A DNA stretch of 64,000 bases from Salinicola acroporae. Its GTDB lineage: Bacteria > Pseudomonadota > Gammaproteobacteria > Pseudomonadales > Halomonadaceae. Location: contig NZ_PZJW01000006.1 in assembly GCF_003206615.1 (NCBI RefSeq), positions 670,117 through 734,116 of the forward strand. Reading direction: 5' to 3'. Position numbers and translations under genes: made by a program. The notes under the pieces were generated by a model. It worked only from the letters and a program-made list of their open reading frames with translations, ran no database searches and was not told the DNA's origin. Position 1 is the stretch's first letter. Every line of letters starts with the position of its first letter. Shown piece by piece: positions 20,986-31,147 of this stretch.

Positions 20986-22032
20986 TTATATTGCGAACAT
21001 TTGCATCGGATTGACGATGCCATTGCCAGTAATGTCATCGTCGACACTGAAAAGGTGCCAGACATCGTGCGGAATACAGTTGGGTCGGGTCGCGAAAACT
21101 TCGTAGAGCGCCTGGACGTCCTGCTTCGTGTAAGTCACACCATGGCGCCGACACATCACGACGTGATCGATCGCACCATCGAAAACCGTCTTGAGATCCT
21201 GAAAATGGCGCTGGGTCGCGGCCTGTCTGCCGTAGAAATACTCGAATTCTCCGTTGCTTTTCTGCCGGATATCGACCATCTGGCCATGGGGCGCCGTCAG
21301 CAGACATTCGAATAACAGCGAGCGATCGAGCATGGTGCAGCCGTTTCGCCATCCCACGCCCTCATGGAAAACGCCTTTCAACAGCGCATGATGTCGGCTG
21401 ACTTCCGCGTCGCCCGGTTTGGTGGCGATGAAATAGAGGCCCGTTGTATCCCGCTCCAGGATATGGGTCAGAATCTTCTGAATGGTCCCTGAATATCCCA
21501 GATCCAGCATCAAGGGACGTTTTTCCGGGTCCGCCAATCCGGATCTCCGCAAATAGGCGACGAGCGCTTTTCGGGTCGGAGATACCACTTTATTCAACGC
21601 TTCAAGATGGGGAGACAGCCACTGGAAGACCAGTTCCTTGTCCTTGGGAAGCTCGCAGTTGAACCGAAGCAGTTCGAACGGCAACGCCGCGAATATCTCG
21701 TGTAGCTGGAGACCGAACCGCTTGCGCATCAGATCCAGCACACTGCCCGAGAAATCATTGCCCAGTGCCATCGGGGTGATCGTTTCCGAGCCCAGCATGG
21801 CGCGGAACAGCAACGTCCTGGAAACCCGAAGATAGACAGGATCGTTGGCAAGCTCTATCGAGGATTCTTGCTGCAGACGGGTCAGTAGACGATGAAAGCA
21901 CCACCCCTCTCGCGCCAGGCAAACCGGCAGATGACCATCGGCCTCGACTTCTATGGACTCGGCGTAGACGTGCAGCGCGGGACCGAGGAAGGTCGCCCCG
22001 AATTCATATAATGCTCGGCTCTTGGCTTGCAT
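20986..22032 (-). CDS. Protein resembling the C-terminal part of HAD capsule proteins
   Basis: A 348-residue protein without a recognised catalytic motif set. Segments such as YEFGATFLGPALHVYAES, LAREGWCFHRLLTRLQ, YLRVSRTLLFRAML and MLDLGYSGTIQKIL resemble the region that follows the HAD domain in large capsule and rhamnan proteins. Here it is a separate gene directly upstream of the RgpF-HAD gene, so the two products may work as a split version of one protein. The ATG at 22032 has GAGG 8 bases upstream. It is the first gene after a 621-bp AT-rich gap and so probably leads the glycosyltransferase transcript. Confidence 0.6.
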   Translation of the reverse strand: MQAKSRALYEFGATFLGPALHVYAESIEVEADGHLPVCLAREGWCFHRLLTRLQQESSIELANDPVYLRVSRTLLFRAMLGSETITPMALGNDFSGSVLDLMRKRFGLQLHEIFAALPFELLRFNCELPKDKELVFQWLSPHLEALNKVVSPTRKALVAYLRRSGLADPEKRPLMLDLGYSGTIQKILTHILERDTTGLYFIATKPGDAEVSRHHALLKGVFHEGVGWRNGCTMLDRSLLFECLLTAPHGQMVDIRQKSNGEFEYFYGRQAATQRHFQDLKTVFDGAIDHVVMCRRHGVTYTKQDVQALYEVFATRPNCIPHDVWHLFSVDDDITGNGIVNPMQMFAI

Positions 22033-22653
22033 GATGGTGCCTCATCTCACATTTGATTTGTCACGATGAGTGACGCTTATCGTCTTCTTCGCGATCATCC
22101 GACACTGCCGGACTTAATAACATCGACATGTCTTGGTATAAGGTTCGCCGATTGACAATCGATCGCCCCTATCTTTGGCCAACTCCACACTGACCAAATG
22201 GGAAACTTTTCTATATTAATTCGGCAAAAGTCGTGCTTAGAGACAACCCCTCATTAAAACAAGGCCGCCTCCAGGAAATCGTTATTTAAACGGCAATGCT
22301 GTCGCCATATGACGACAAAGCAACAGAAAAATGACAATATCGTTTTATTATCGTGAAGCCGCCGCTCGCTGTTGCTTCGACAATCACCGTTAAGACTTTA
22401 GTCAGAGTAATCTCGACTCAGCTTCCGGTGAAGATGATTTTACTCATCGATATTCACCACCCTATTCCCCATGATTCCGCCGTCTCGGTGAAAACATGAA
22501 AAGCTTCATCACCTCGGGTACTAGTCTTGATTAATATCGATATTGAGTATTCTCATGCCATTCCAAGAGCGGACCTTTTCACAATCGCTCGAGGGCTTCC
22601 CTGCCCAGCGATTTCCAAGCCTCATGGCCCGTCGAATCCGGTAAGGATGGGTG
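22033..22653. promoter_or_regulatory. AT-rich intergenic control region
   Basis: 621 bp without a plausible gene, clearly richer in A and T than its surroundings, between ugd and the start of the glycosyltransferase block. It contains a 12-bp perfect palindrome, aatatcgatatt, at 22533-22544. I could not fix a convincing sigma70 promoter pair by eye. Its position makes it the probable promoter region for the 22032-to-11235 transcript. Confidence 0.5.
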
Positions 22654-24003
22654 TCAGGCAGTGATCGGGGATTGGCTGTTCTTGCCACGTCCCACGGCGT
22701 AATAGTCGATCCCGGCCGCCGACATGATGTCCGGGTCGAACAGATTGCGACCATCGATGACTATCGGCCGGGTCAACTGACCTCGAATCCATTCGCCATC
22801 CAGTGTGCGGAACTCTTTCCACTCGGTGCAGATCACCAGCGCGTCGGCCCGCTTGACCGCCTGGACGCGATCGGCCACCAGCACCAGGTCGTCCCGCTCG
22901 CCGTAAAGACGTCGGCACTCCTTCATCGCTTCGGGATCGTAGGCCTGTACCGTCGCACCGTGGGCCCACAGGGTCTCCATCAGTTCCCGGCTCGGGGCAT
23001 CGCGCATGTCATCGGTCTCGGGCTTGAACGCCAACCCCCACACCGCGATCGTCTTGCCTTGCAGCTCGCCGCCCAGGGCGTGCGAGAGCTTCTCGAACAG
23101 CGTCGACTTCTGGCGCTTGTTGACCGCCTCGACCGCCTTGAGCAACTCGGCCTCGTAGCCGACCTTGCTGGCGGTTCGCGCCAGCGCCTGGACGTCTTTC
23201 GGGAAGCAGGAGCCGCCATAGCCGCAGCCCGGGTAGATGAAGTGGTAGCCGATACGCGGGTCGGAGCCGATACCTCGCCGGACATCCTCGATATCCGCCC
23301 CGAGGCGTTCCGCCAGATTGGCCATCTCGTTCATGAAGCTGATCTTGGTCGCCAGCATTGCATTGGCCGCGTACTTGGTCAGCTCGGCCGCGCGCACGCT
23401 CATCAGCATCAGCTTCTCGCGATTGCGGTTGTAGGGGGCATAGCACTCCCGCATCAGCTCGCTCACGCGGTCGGAGTCAGTACCGACGACAATCCGCGCA
23501 CCGCGCGTGAAGTCCTCGAGCGCCGATCCCTCCTTGAGAAACTCGGGATTGGAACAGACATCGAACGCCAGCTCGACGGCGCGTTCCTGGAGGATGCCGG
23601 CGATGCGATCGCGAACCTTGTCGGCCGTGCCGACCGGCACCGTCGACTTGTCGATGACGACCTTGTAGCCGTTCATGTACTGGCCGATGGTGGAAGCCAC
23701 GGCCAGCACGTACTGGAGATCGGCACTACCATCCTCGTCGGGCGGGGTGCCGACGGCGATGAACTGCAGAACCCCATGCTCGACTGCCATGCTCGCGTCC
23801 GTGGTGAACTGCAGGCGCTGCCCCTCGACGTTGCGCAGGACCATCGACTCCAGGCCCGGTTCGTAGATGGGGATCTCCCCCTGGACCAGGCGTTCGATCC
23901 GACTCTGATCGATATCGACGCAGACCACGTCGTGACCCACATCCGCCAGACAGGCGCCGGTCACCAGGCCAACATAGCCGGTGCCAAAAACGGTGATTTT
24001 CAT
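22654..24003 (-). CDS. ugd: UDP-glucose 6-dehydrogenase
   Basis: A 449-residue enzyme that oxidises UDP-glucose to UDP-glucuronate with two NAD+. Visible features are the N-terminal NAD-binding [12 protein letters not shown], the central [21 protein letters not shown] helix with the conserved lysine, the catalytic cysteine in [13 protein letters not shown] (about residue 260), and the C-terminal NAD/UDP domain with [18 protein letters not shown]. The start at 24003 is set by homology; the longer frame adds a spurious 76-residue extension. The gene stands alone between a MITE-like element and the AT-rich gap. UDP-glucuronate is a common capsule precursor, so its product probably feeds the capsule. 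Confidence 0.95.
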   Translation of the reverse strand: MKITVFGTGYVGLVTGACLADVGHDVVCVDIDQSRIERLVQGEIPIYEPGLESMVLRNVEGQRLQFTTDASMAVEHGVLQFIAVGTPPDEDGSADLQYVLAVASTIGQYMNGYKVVIDKSTVPVGTADKVRDRIAGILQERAVELAFDVCSNPEFLKEGSALEDFTRGARIVVGTDSDRVSELMRECYAPYNRNREKLMLMSVRAAELTKYAANAMLATKISFMNEMANLAERLGADIEDVRRGIGSDPRIGYHFIYPGCGYGGSCFPKDVQALARTASKVGYEAELLKAVEAVNKRQKSTLFEKLSHALGGELQGKTIAVWGLAFKPETDDMRDAPSRELMETLWAHGATVQAYDPEAMKECRRLYGERDDLVLVADRVQAVKRADALVICTEWKEFRTLDGEWIRGQLTRPIVIDGRNLFDPDIMSAAGIDYYAVGRGKNSQSPITA

Positions 24004-24103
24004 ACGGGCAATCCCCAAGAATGATCGAAGCCGCCCCCCACGGGCAGCACAGTTGAGTCCAAATGGCCTCGGCGCGCGGTCCAGCAACCCGCAGGTTGGC
24101 AGG

Positions 24104-24408
24104 CGCCAGGCCATGCCTGAAAAGTCCACGGGCGATGGCCATGCCGGGGCGTGTAGCCAGGGCAAGAATTGACGACAAATCGTCAGGATTGGCGATCTGG
24201 ACAGCGCCGCTGCATGAGGCGCGAACGGCAAGGATGTCGTGAGTCAAAGAACGGTGCGGGCTGGCGTACCCGCTTGCGGGGCGTCAGTGAGCCCGTGAAT
24301 CGCTCCACTCGCCCCTCAAGCCGCCCTGAGAAAGAGCTGAACGAGATTCAACGGGCCGATTTTCAACGCCCTGTGACCTAGCACGGTGCTTTTCGGCCAT
24401 GACCTAGG
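24104..24408. mobile_element. MITE-like palindrome-ended element, copy A
   Basis: About 305 bp between ugd and rfbC bounded by imperfect terminal inverted repeats of about 20 bp: left 24106-24125, right 24388-24408, the right reading cctaggtcatggccgaaaag on the complement. Internal sequence such as gcgggctggcg followed by cggggcgtcagtgag corresponds to the related block in copy B (59501-59678). No open frame for a transposase is present. The right end overlaps the rfbC stop codon (24404-24406). The non-autonomous mobile character is inferred. Confidence 0.55.
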
Positions 24409-24949
24409 CGAAGACGGCCGCGTCGGCCAGCGCACTGCCCGCGTCATCCTTCTCCGATGTCACCGGCCTGCCATTTACCAGCGGCCACTCGATGGCCAGT
24501 TGCGGATCGTTCCAGTGCAGGCTGTACTCGTCGCCCGGTGCGTAGTAGTCCGTGCATTTGTACTGGAACTCGGCCACGTCGCTGGTGACATAGAAGCCGT
24601 GCGCGAATCCCGGCGGGACCCATAGCATTCGTCGGTTGTTCTCGCTCAGCAGCGCACCGACCCAGCGACCGAAGGTGGGCGAGCTGCGGCGAAGATCGAC
24701 CGCCACGTCGTACACCTCGCCCCGCGTGACGCGCACGAGCTTCCCCTGGGGCTGCTGCAACTGATAGTGGAGGCCGCGCAGGATGCCCTGGCCGGACTTG
24801 CTGTGGTTATCCTGCACGAACCGGTAGTCGCCGCAGTGTTCGACGAATTCGCTGTGGCGGAAGGTCTCGAGGAAGAATCCCCGCTCGTCGCCGAAGACCT
24901 TCGGCGTCATCAACACGACATCGGGGATGGCGAGCTTTTCGTAGTTCAT
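24404..24949 (-). CDS. rfbC: dTDP-4-dehydrorhamnose 3,5-epimerase
   Basis: A 181-residue cupin-fold epimerase (RmlC), the third step of dTDP-L-rhamnose synthesis. GVILMT-type start, PKVFGDERGFFLETF, LRGLHYQL with the catalytic histidine, GEVYDVAVDLRRSSPTFG, PPGFAHGFYV and YKCTDYYAP are all family landmarks. MNYEKL at 24949 is chosen over the upstream ATG at 25039. It ends a four-gene run rfbB-rfbD-rfbA-rfbC. Its TAG stop lies inside the terminal repeat of the MITE-like element, so the last residues (ADAAVFA) could have been altered by that insertion. Confidence 0.95.
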   Translation of the reverse strand: MNYEKLAIPDVVLMTPKVFGDERGFFLETFRHSEFVEHCGDYRFVQDNHSKSGQGILRGLHYQLQQPQGKLVRVTRGEVYDVAVDLRRSSPTFGRWVGALLSENNRRMLWVPPGFAHGFYVTSDVAEFQYKCTDYYAPGDEYSLHWNDPQLAIEWPLVNGRPVTSEKDDAGSALADAAVFA

Positions 24950-24989
24950 GTCGTCCGTCTCTCGGGCTGCGATGATTGTCTTCGGAGGG

Positions 24990-25919
24990 TCAACGGTTGC
25001 TGCGGAGGCCGGCCACGGCGGCCTCGCCGACCGTCGCACCGCGCTGGGCGTCCTCGAGACGCTTCAGCAGGTACTGGCCATAACCGGTCTTTTTCAACGC
25101 GTTACCGCGTTCGGCCAGCGTTGCGTCGTCGATCCAGCCCTGGTTCCAGGCGATCTCCTCCAGGCAGGCGACCTTGAGACCCTGGCGGTGCTCGATCGTC
25201 TGCACGTACTGGCCGGCTTCCAGCAGACTGTCGTGGGTGCCGGTATCCAGCCATGCGAAACCGCGTCCCAGACGCTCCACGTGCAGGTCGCCCCGCTCCA
25301 GGTAGGCGTTGTTGATACTGGTGATCTCCAGTTCGCCGCGTTCGGAGGGCTTGACCTGATGGGCGATCTCCACCACGTCGTTGTCGTAGAAATAGAGTCC
25401 GGTAACCGCATAGGGCGACTTGGGCTTGATCGGCTTCTCCTCGATCGACAGCGCCTTGCCGGAGGCGTCGAACTCCACCACGCCGAACCGCTCCGGATCC
25501 TTGACCAGATAGCCGAAGACCGTCGCGCCCTTCTCCACGTCCGACGCTCGCATCAGCTGCTCGGAGAAATGTTGCCCGTGGAAGACGTTGTCCCCCAGCA
25601 CCAGGCAGACCGAATCGTCGCCGATGAACGACTCGCCGATCAGGAATGCCTGGGCCAGTCCATCCGGTGACGGCTGCTCGGCGTACTCGAAACGCAGGCC
25701 GAACTGCGCGCCATCGCCCAGCAGGTACTGATACTGCGGCAGGTCGGAGGGCGTCGAGATGATCAGGATCTCGCGAATCCCGGCCAGCATCAGCACCGAG
25801 ATCGGGTAGTAGATCATCGGCTTGTCGTACACCGGCAGCAGTTGCTTGGAGATGCCCTGGGTGATCGGATGCAGCCGGGTGCCGGAACCGCCGGCCAGGA
25901 TGATGCCTTTACGTGCCAT
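24990..25919 (-). CDS. rfbA: Glucose-1-phosphate thymidylyltransferase
   Basis: A 309-residue RmlA enzyme that makes dTDP-glucose from glucose-1-phosphate and dTTP. The N-terminal [16 protein letters not shown] nucleotide-binding signature is intact, followed by [42 protein letters not shown] and [13 protein letters not shown]. Length is slightly above the usual 290-295 residues because of a C-terminal tail. The ATG at 25919 has GGAG 7 bases upstream. It lies 40 bp from rfbC and 114 bp from rfbD in the same direction. Confidence 0.96.
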   Translation of the reverse strand: MARKGIILAGGSGTRLHPITQGISKQLLPVYDKPMIYYPISVLMLAGIREILIISTPSDLPQYQYLLGDGAQFGLRFEYAEQPSPDGLAQAFLIGESFIGDDSVCLVLGDNVFHGQHFSEQLMRASDVEKGATVFGYLVKDPERFGVVEFDASGKALSIEEKPIKPKSPYAVTGLYFYDNDVVEIAHQVKPSERGELEITSINNAYLERGDLHVERLGRGFAWLDTGTHDSLLEAGQYVQTIEHRQGLKVACLEEIAWNQGWIDDATLAERGNALKKTGYGQYLLKRLEDAQRGATVGEAAVAGLRSNR

Positions 25920-26033
25920 GGTGAAACTCCTTTTCGATCCCAAGATCGAGTCAGACATTCAAGATAACGGTATAAAAGCGGCCTCTCTCAGGACTCGCTT
26001 TTACGAGAGGACGCCTTCGCGCCTTGCGGCCTG

Positions 26034-26921
26034 CTACGCGGTCTCGAGCCACTCCGCCAGCGTCAGCCGTAACTGGGATTCCCAATCCGGCAGCGTGACG
26101 CCGAGCGCATGCTCGATTTTCTCCAGGGACAGTCGTGAATTGAGCGGTCGGCGGGCGGGCGTGGGGTAGCTGGCGGTGGGGATCGATGCCACCCCCTCCG
26201 GCCCCAGCCTCAGGGGCTGTCCGAGCGCGGCCGCATGCCGGAATATCGCCTGGGCGAAACCGTGCCAGCTGGTTTCGCCACGCGGTGCGAGGTGATAGAT
26301 ACCGGGGTCCAGGCGCCCTGCGCCCTGCTGCCGAACGGCCAGCAGGGTCAGATCGGCAATCAGCCGGGCGGGCGTCGGCGCGCCGATCTGGTCGCCGACG
26401 ACACTCAGGGCGTCACGCTCCTTGGCCAGGCGCAGCATGGTCTTCATGAAATTGTTGCCACGCGCGCTGTAGACCCAACTGGTGCGGAAGATCAGGGCGT
26501 CCGCTCCGCTGCCCAGCACCGCGTCGTCGCCGGCGAGCTTGCTCTCTCCGTAGGCCGAGAGCGGACCTGTTTCGCTGGACTCCTGCCAGGCAGCGTTGCC
26601 GCCACCGGGATAGACGTAGTCCGAGGAGTAGTGGACGAGCCTCGCCGAGTGCGTGGCGCAGTAGTCGGCCAGTTGGGCCGGCAGTTCGGCATTGAGCCGG
26701 AAGGCTTCCCCCCGCGCCGTCTCCGCGGCGTCCACCGCGGTCCATGCCGCCGCGTTGGCGATCAGCTTCGGCCGGGTCTGGTCGAGCAGACGGGCGACGG
26801 CGTCGGCATTCATCAGATCGAGCGAACGACGAGCCGGGGCGACACACTCGCCAAGCGGCGACAACGCACGCTGCAACTCGAATCCGACCTGGCCGTTGCC
26901 ACCAAGAATCAGCGTGCTCAT
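26034..26921 (-). CDS. rfbD: dTDP-4-dehydrorhamnose reductase
   Basis: A 295-residue SDR-type reductase, the last step of dTDP-L-rhamnose synthesis. The NAD(P)-binding [13 protein letters not shown], the [12 protein letters not shown] block, and SSDYVYPGG with the usual Tyr-x3-Lys (YGESKLAGD) are visible, followed by [19 protein letters not shown]. Its start overlaps the rfbB stop codon by 4 bp (ATGA), showing translational coupling. The product supplies rhamnose donor to the RgpF-type and GT2 proteins in the capsule block. Confidence 0.95.
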   Translation of the reverse strand: MSTLILGGNGQVGFELQRALSPLGECVAPARRSLDLMNADAVARLLDQTRPKLIANAAAWTAVDAAETARGEAFRLNAELPAQLADYCATHSARLVHYSSDYVYPGGGNAAWQESSETGPLSAYGESKLAGDDAVLGSGADALIFRTSWVYSARGNNFMKTMLRLAKERDALSVVGDQIGAPTPARLIADLTLLAVRQQGAGRLDPGIYHLAPRGETSWHGFAQAIFRHAAALGQPLRLGPEGVASIPTASYPTPARRPLNSRLSLEKIEHALGVTLPDWESQLRLTLAEWLETA

Positions 26922-27997
26922 GCGGTCGCTCCCAGACGCTCACCCTGATAGCTGCCGTTCTGAACCCGGCGCCACCAGGTGTCGTTCTCGAGGAACCACT
27001 GCACGGTCTTTCGCATGCCGCTTTCGAAAGTCTCGCGGGGGCTCCAGCCCAGCTCCCGCTGGATCTTGGAAGCGTCGATGGCATAGCGCTGGTCATGGCC
27101 CGGCCGGTCGACCACGAAAGTGATCAGGTCGCGATAGCGGACGACGCCATCGGGCTTGTTCGGGGCAAGCTCCTCGAGCAACTCGCAGATCGTCTCGACG
27201 ACCTGGAGGTTCTGCTTCTCGTTGTGGCCACCGATGTTGTAGGTCTCGCCGATCACCCCTTCGCTGGCGACCTGCACCAGCGCTCGCGCGTGATCCTCGA
27301 CGAACAGCCAGTCCCGAATCTGCTTGCCATCGCCGTAGACCGGCAGCGGCTGTCCCGCCAGCGCGTTGAGAATCGTCAGCGGGATCAGCTTCTCCGGGAA
27401 GTGGAACGGGCCGTAGTTGTTGGAGCAGTTGGTGACCACGGTCGGCAGGCCGAAGGTCCGATGCCAGGCACGGACCAGGTGATCGGAACTGGCCTTGCTG
27501 GCCGAATAGGGCGAGCTCGGCGCGTAGGGCGTGGTTTCCATGAACAGGTCGTCCACGCCATGAAGATCGCCATAGACCTCGTCGGTGGAGATATGGTGGA
27601 AGCGAAACGCCGCGGCCCTGGCCGGGTCGCTCTCCTGCAGCCCTTTGAAGTAGCCGCGGGCTGCCTCCAGCAGCACGTACGTGCCCACGATGTTGGTCTC
27701 GATGAAGTCGGCCGGTCCGTCGATGGAGCGATCCACGTGGCTCTCCGCCGCCAGGTGCATCACCACGTCCGGCTGGTACTCGTTGAAGATCCTGGCCATG
27801 GCCACGCCGTCACAGATATCGGCGAGGCGAAACTCGTAGCGTTCGTCGCTGTCCACCCTCGCCAGCGACTCCGGATTGCCGGCATAGGTCAATTTGTCGA
27901 CATTGATGACGCGATGCGGCGTGTGCTCTATCAGTTCGCGCACCACTGCCGAGCCGATGAATCCGGCGCCACCTGTTACCAGAAATGTCTTGCTCAT
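26918..27997 (-). CDS. rfbB: dTDP-glucose 4,6-dehydratase
   Basis: A 359-residue extended SDR enzyme that converts dTDP-glucose to dTDP-4-keto-6-deoxyglucose. [16 protein letters not shown] binds [29 protein letters not shown] with the catalytic Thr-Asp-Glu, and [15 protein letters not shown] with Tyr-x3-Lys are intact. The C-terminal region contains [17 protein letters not shown]. The ATG at 27997 has GGGGGA upstream; the frame's ATG at 28126 lacks family support. It is the first gene of rfbBDAC, with the 173 bp to kpsE as its likely promoter space. Confidence 0.96.
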   Translation of the reverse strand: MSKTFLVTGGAGFIGSAVVRELIEHTPHRVINVDKLTYAGNPESLARVDSDERYEFRLADICDGVAMARIFNEYQPDVVMHLAAESHVDRSIDGPADFIETNIVGTYVLLEAARGYFKGLQESDPARAAAFRFHHISTDEVYGDLHGVDDLFMETTPYAPSSPYSASKASSDHLVRAWHRTFGLPTVVTNCSNNYGPFHFPEKLIPLTILNALAGQPLPVYGDGKQIRDWLFVEDHARALVQVASEGVIGETYNIGGHNEKQNLQVVETICELLEELAPNKPDGVVRYRDLITFVVDRPGHDQRYAIDASKIQRELGWSPRETFESGMRKTVQWFLENDTWWRRVQNGSYQGERLGATA

Positions 27998-28170
27998 GGT
28001 GATTCCCCCGTCGAGCCTGTTGCGCCCTGCCTGAATACGCTCGTGTCTCGCCGAGCGGGGTCCAGACAGCGCTGGGTGGATCGATCGTGCGATCCATGGT
28101 TGGTCGTTGTTTGCTGCGGACGGCATGGCCCGGGGCGCGGCGACAGCCGGCCCCGGCCATGCCGGTCCGG

Positions 28171-29286
28171 TCAGTCGCGGTGATCCTTCACGATCAGGAT
28201 CAGCATGTTGAGGATCAGGGTGATGAACAGCGCGATGACCGCGAATACCACCGAGTTGTAGAGCCGCTCGGGCTGTTCGGGGTATTCCGGCATTGTCGGC
28301 GTCTGGAGCACGGAGACCTGCTTCAGCTTGCGCGCCGCCTCGATCCGAGTGTTCTCGAGCGCGCCCAGCGCCCCGGAGTAGCTATCCTGGGCAAACTGCG
28401 CCCGCAGCATCAGGGTCTGGTATTCCGAGGAGATGCTGTTGAGCGCGTTGCCGGACTGCCTGGCCAGGCGAGCCTGCTCCTGTGCGATCTGATCGGTCAG
28501 CGCCTTGATCTCGCTATTGATGCGAACGATCTCCGGCGAACGGACGCTCTGGTAGCTGGCCAGCGCACTCTTGCGCGCCTTGGCAATGGCGAGTTGACCT
28601 TCCAGGCTCGACACGACCGAACTGAGGCTCTCCACGGTGCCTGTCGGCGAGACCAGCCCATTGGCGTTCTGGTAGTCGAGCAGTGCATCCCGCGTCTGCT
28701 GGAACTTGTCTTCCAGCAACGCGACCTGCTGTTCGAGGAAGCGCACCTGCTCCTCGGCCAGGCGCTGGCCCATCAGGTTCATGTGGCGCTCCCCCTCTTC
28801 CAGCAGCAGTCGGTTGATCTTGTTGGCTTCTTCGGGGGTGAAAGCCTCGACATCGACTCGCAGCACGCCGGCATAGTCATCCAGCTCCACCGACACCCGG
28901 GAAAGGTAATAGTCGTGCAGCTCTTCCAGCGGTGCGTTCTCGTCGCCCAGGGCGCTGAAGAAATCGGCACCGGAGTTGGCGTAGTGGTTGCGGAAATCCG
29001 CCTCATCGATGAGCAGCTTCAGCATGTCCACGGAGCGCATGTAATCGCGCAGCAGCAACATGTCCGCGAGATTGCTGGTGGCGCCGCCGCTGAGCAGTGA
29101 GCTGACGCTCAGAGTCGGCGCCGCGAGCTGCGGGCTCTCGAGCACCACATTGGCGTGAGAGACATAACGGTCGCTGGCCCACAGCGCCCAATAGAGCGAC
29201 ACCACCACGATCGCGATCAGGCACACGATCCAGTGGAGCGACTTGCGCAAGCGTGACTTCTTGTTGAGAGACGATGAGTTGTTCAT
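28171..29286 (-). CDS. kpsE: Capsule export inner-membrane protein, KpsE/BexC family
   Basis: A 371-residue polysaccharide co-polymerase-type protein of the ABC capsule export system. One membrane segment lies near the N terminus ([18 protein letters not shown]) and one near the C terminus ([18 protein letters not shown]). A long periplasmic coiled coil lies between, including [19 protein letters not shown]. This topology and length match KpsE/CtrB/BexC, which bridge the inner-membrane transporter and the outer-membrane channel. The start overlaps the kpsT stop codon by 4 bp. Its PFAM-like N-terminal block [12 protein letters not shown] is also typical. Confidence 0.9.
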   Translation of the reverse strand: MNNSSSLNKKSRLRKSLHWIVCLIAIVVVSLYWALWASDRYVSHANVVLESPQLAAPTLSVSSLLSGGATSNLADMLLLRDYMRSVDMLKLLIDEADFRNHYANSGADFFSALGDENAPLEELHDYYLSRVSVELDDYAGVLRVDVEAFTPEEANKINRLLLEEGERHMNLMGQRLAEEQVRFLEQQVALLEDKFQQTRDALLDYQNANGLVSPTGTVESLSSVVSSLEGQLAIAKARKSALASYQSVRSPEIVRINSEIKALTDQIAQEQARLARQSGNALNSISSEYQTLMLRAQFAQDSYSGALGALENTRIEAARKLKQVSVLQTPTMPEYPEQPERLYNSVVFAVIALFITLILNMLILIVKDHRD

Positions 29287-30221
29287 GGCCGACCTGTCTT
29301 TTTCGTAGTCTTTGTCGTTCGTTTGCGAGGCTTGGCTTTCGCCTGCGACTGGAACTGCTGAACGTAACGGCGCGCCTCGTGCATCCGCTCGCGGGACTCC
29401 TCCACGCGCCAGCGCAGCGCGTCATCGGGATCGTTCCGGGCGGGGTCATCACTGGCTATCTGGTAGTCGAGGCGAGCCTGCTCGAACTCGAGATTCGCCT
29501 GCATCAACTGCTGCTTCGCTTCGGAGAGCGAGGTCGGCACCTTGGGAGGCTCGATCTTCTTGCCATCGGTTGCCTGGTGATAGGCGCCGATGGCCTCCTC
29601 GATATCGTCGAACCATCGCGCCTGCCCCTTCTCCAGCACGATGCCGGCCTCGCAGAACTCGCGCAGGACACCCTCGCCATGGGAGACCATGATCAGGCTG
29701 GCCTTGCCGACACGCGCCTTGAACGCTTCCTTGGCCTTGGCCTTGAAGGCGCGATCGCCGACGGCGGTCGCCTCGTCCGACAGGTAGACGTCGAAGTCGA
29801 ACGCCAGGGAGAGACCGAACGCCAGCCGCGAACGCATCCCCGACGAGTAGGTCTTCACCGGGTCGTCGAAGGCGTTGCCGATCTCGGCGAAGGCCTCGAC
29901 CTCCCGAACCACACGTTCGATCTCCTCCTCGGCGCCATGGATCCGGGCCACGAACTTGACGTTCTGACGACCGGTCATCGAGCCCTGGAAGCCCCCCGCC
30001 AGACCGATCGGCCAGGAGACCCGGCTATTGCGGACGATATCGCCACGGTCGGGGGAGTCCATGCCACCGATCAGCCTCAGCAAGGTGGACTTGCCGGCAC
30101 CATTGCGCCCCAGCAGGCCAACGCTGACCCCGGTCGGGATGGTCAGGTTGATGTCCTTGAGCACCCAGGGGCTGTCATGATGGTTGTGATAGCGCTTGTA
30201 GAGATTGCGAATCTCGATCAT
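29283..30221 (-). CDS. kpsT: Capsule ABC transporter ATPase KpsT with C-terminal extension
   Basis: The first about 216 residues form a complete KpsT/BexA-type ATPase: Walker A GRNGAGKST (38-46), GGFQGSMTGRQNV, signature YSSGM (125-129), Walker B FDVYLSDEAT (143-152) and the switch histidine in IMVSHG. It energises export of lipid-linked capsule through KpsM. E. coli KpsT is about 220 residues, whereas this protein continues for roughly 95 more. The added part is helical, charged and probably coiled coil (SEAKQQLMQANLEFEQARL), with a basic Lys/Arg/Thr-rich end. The role of that tail is unknown. Confidence 0.92.
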   Translation of the reverse strand: MIEIRNLYKRYHNHHDSPWVLKDINLTIPTGVSVGLLGRNGAGKSTLLRLIGGMDSPDRGDIVRNSRVSWPIGLAGGFQGSMTGRQNVKFVARIHGAEEEIERVVREVEAFAEIGNAFDDPVKTYSSGMRSRLAFGLSLAFDFDVYLSDEATAVGDRAFKAKAKEAFKARVGKASLIMVSHGEGVLREFCEAGIVLEKGQARWFDDIEEAIGAYHQATDGKKIEPPKVPTSLSEAKQQLMQANLEFEQARLDYQIASDDPARNDPDDALRWRVEESRERMHEARRYVQQFQSQAKAKPRKRTTKTTKKTGRP

Positions 30222-30233
30222 GGGGCTGTCCTC

Positions 30234-31079
30234 CTAGTGCGCTTTCAGTTGATCGCGAAAACGCATGTGCAGGACCAACCCCAGCGATATCAGCGCCAGC
30301 GCCCAGAACCACAGGTAGGTCATGTCGATGCCATCGATCGTGTGGTAGCCGCTGAAGAAGTTCATCCGCATGCTCTCCAGGCCATGCACGATCGGGTTCA
30401 TCAGCAGGTATTCCCGGTACTGATGCGGCACGTAGAGGACCGGGAAGATAACGCCGGAGAGCAGCAGCAGAGGCAGGTTGAGGATGCGTGCCACCTTGCC
30501 GATCTCAGGGACTAGATCGCCGAGCACCGACAGCGTCAGCCCCATGCCCCAACCCAGCGCCCACAGCGACAGCCAATCCATCATCGCGCCGAACGGATAG
30601 TCCGGCATCAGCTCGAACTTGAGCAGGCTGCCTATGGTGATGAACAGGATGAAGATCAGCGACTTGAGCATGCCCTCGAGAAAGCAGCGCACCAGCACCG
30701 GATCGATCGGCTTGACCTGGCGGTAGGCGAACAGGCCGCGATTGGCCTCGATCGCACCGATCGAGCGCATCATGTTCTCGCGGAACAGCATGAAGCCCAT
30801 CAGCCCGACCACCATCCAGGCGACATAGTCGGCCCCTGCGATATGGCGGCCGGACATGAACAGCCCTCGCACGGAGACCATCACGCCGATGATCGCCAGC
30901 GGTTCGAAGATCATCCAGAACCAGCCCATGCGGTCGGCCATGGTGCGCGAGATCGTCTCGCGCATGAACAGGGCAAACCAGACGCTCCTGGCCACTCTCC
31001 ACGAGGAACGGGCTCGTCCTCCGGACGGTCCTGCGAAATTCGGTTGCGATGAATCCGATCGTGAAATTTCCATAGCCAT
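30234..31079 (-). CDS. kpsM: Capsule ABC transporter permease KpsM
   Basis: A 281-residue ABC-2-type permease with about six membrane segments, including WFWMIFEPLAIIGVMVSV, VAWMVVGLMGFMLF, LIFILFITIGSLL, LLLLSGVIFPVLYV and LWFWALALISLGLVL. The N-terminal RETISRTMADRMGWFW and LVPEIGKVARI segments are KpsM/BexB family features. It forms the inner-membrane pore with KpsT. The ATG at 31079 is favoured by a GAGG site; a second ATG two codons later is possible. It is 12 bp before kpsT and 68 bp after kpsD. The N-terminal about 30 residues are polar and less conserved. Confidence 0.92.
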   Translation of the reverse strand: MAMEISRSDSSQPNFAGPSGGRARSSWRVARSVWFALFMRETISRTMADRMGWFWMIFEPLAIIGVMVSVRGLFMSGRHIAGADYVAWMVVGLMGFMLFRENMMRSIGAIEANRGLFAYRQVKPIDPVLVRCFLEGMLKSLIFILFITIGSLLKFELMPDYPFGAMMDWLSLWALGWGMGLTLSVLGDLVPEIGKVARILNLPLLLLSGVIFPVLYVPHQYREYLLMNPIVHGLESMRMNFFSGYHTIDGIDMTYLWFWALALISLGLVLHMRFRDQLKAH

Positions 31080-31147
31080 GGCGGATTACCCTCGAGAAGG
31101 CGCGCGCGACGCGTGCATCAGGTCAACGAGCCGACGATCGGATACGT

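Noticed and set aside
22500..22653. Intrinsic terminator for ugd
   Set aside because: No clear stem with a T tract could be drawn; only a 12-base palindrome and AT-rich sequence.
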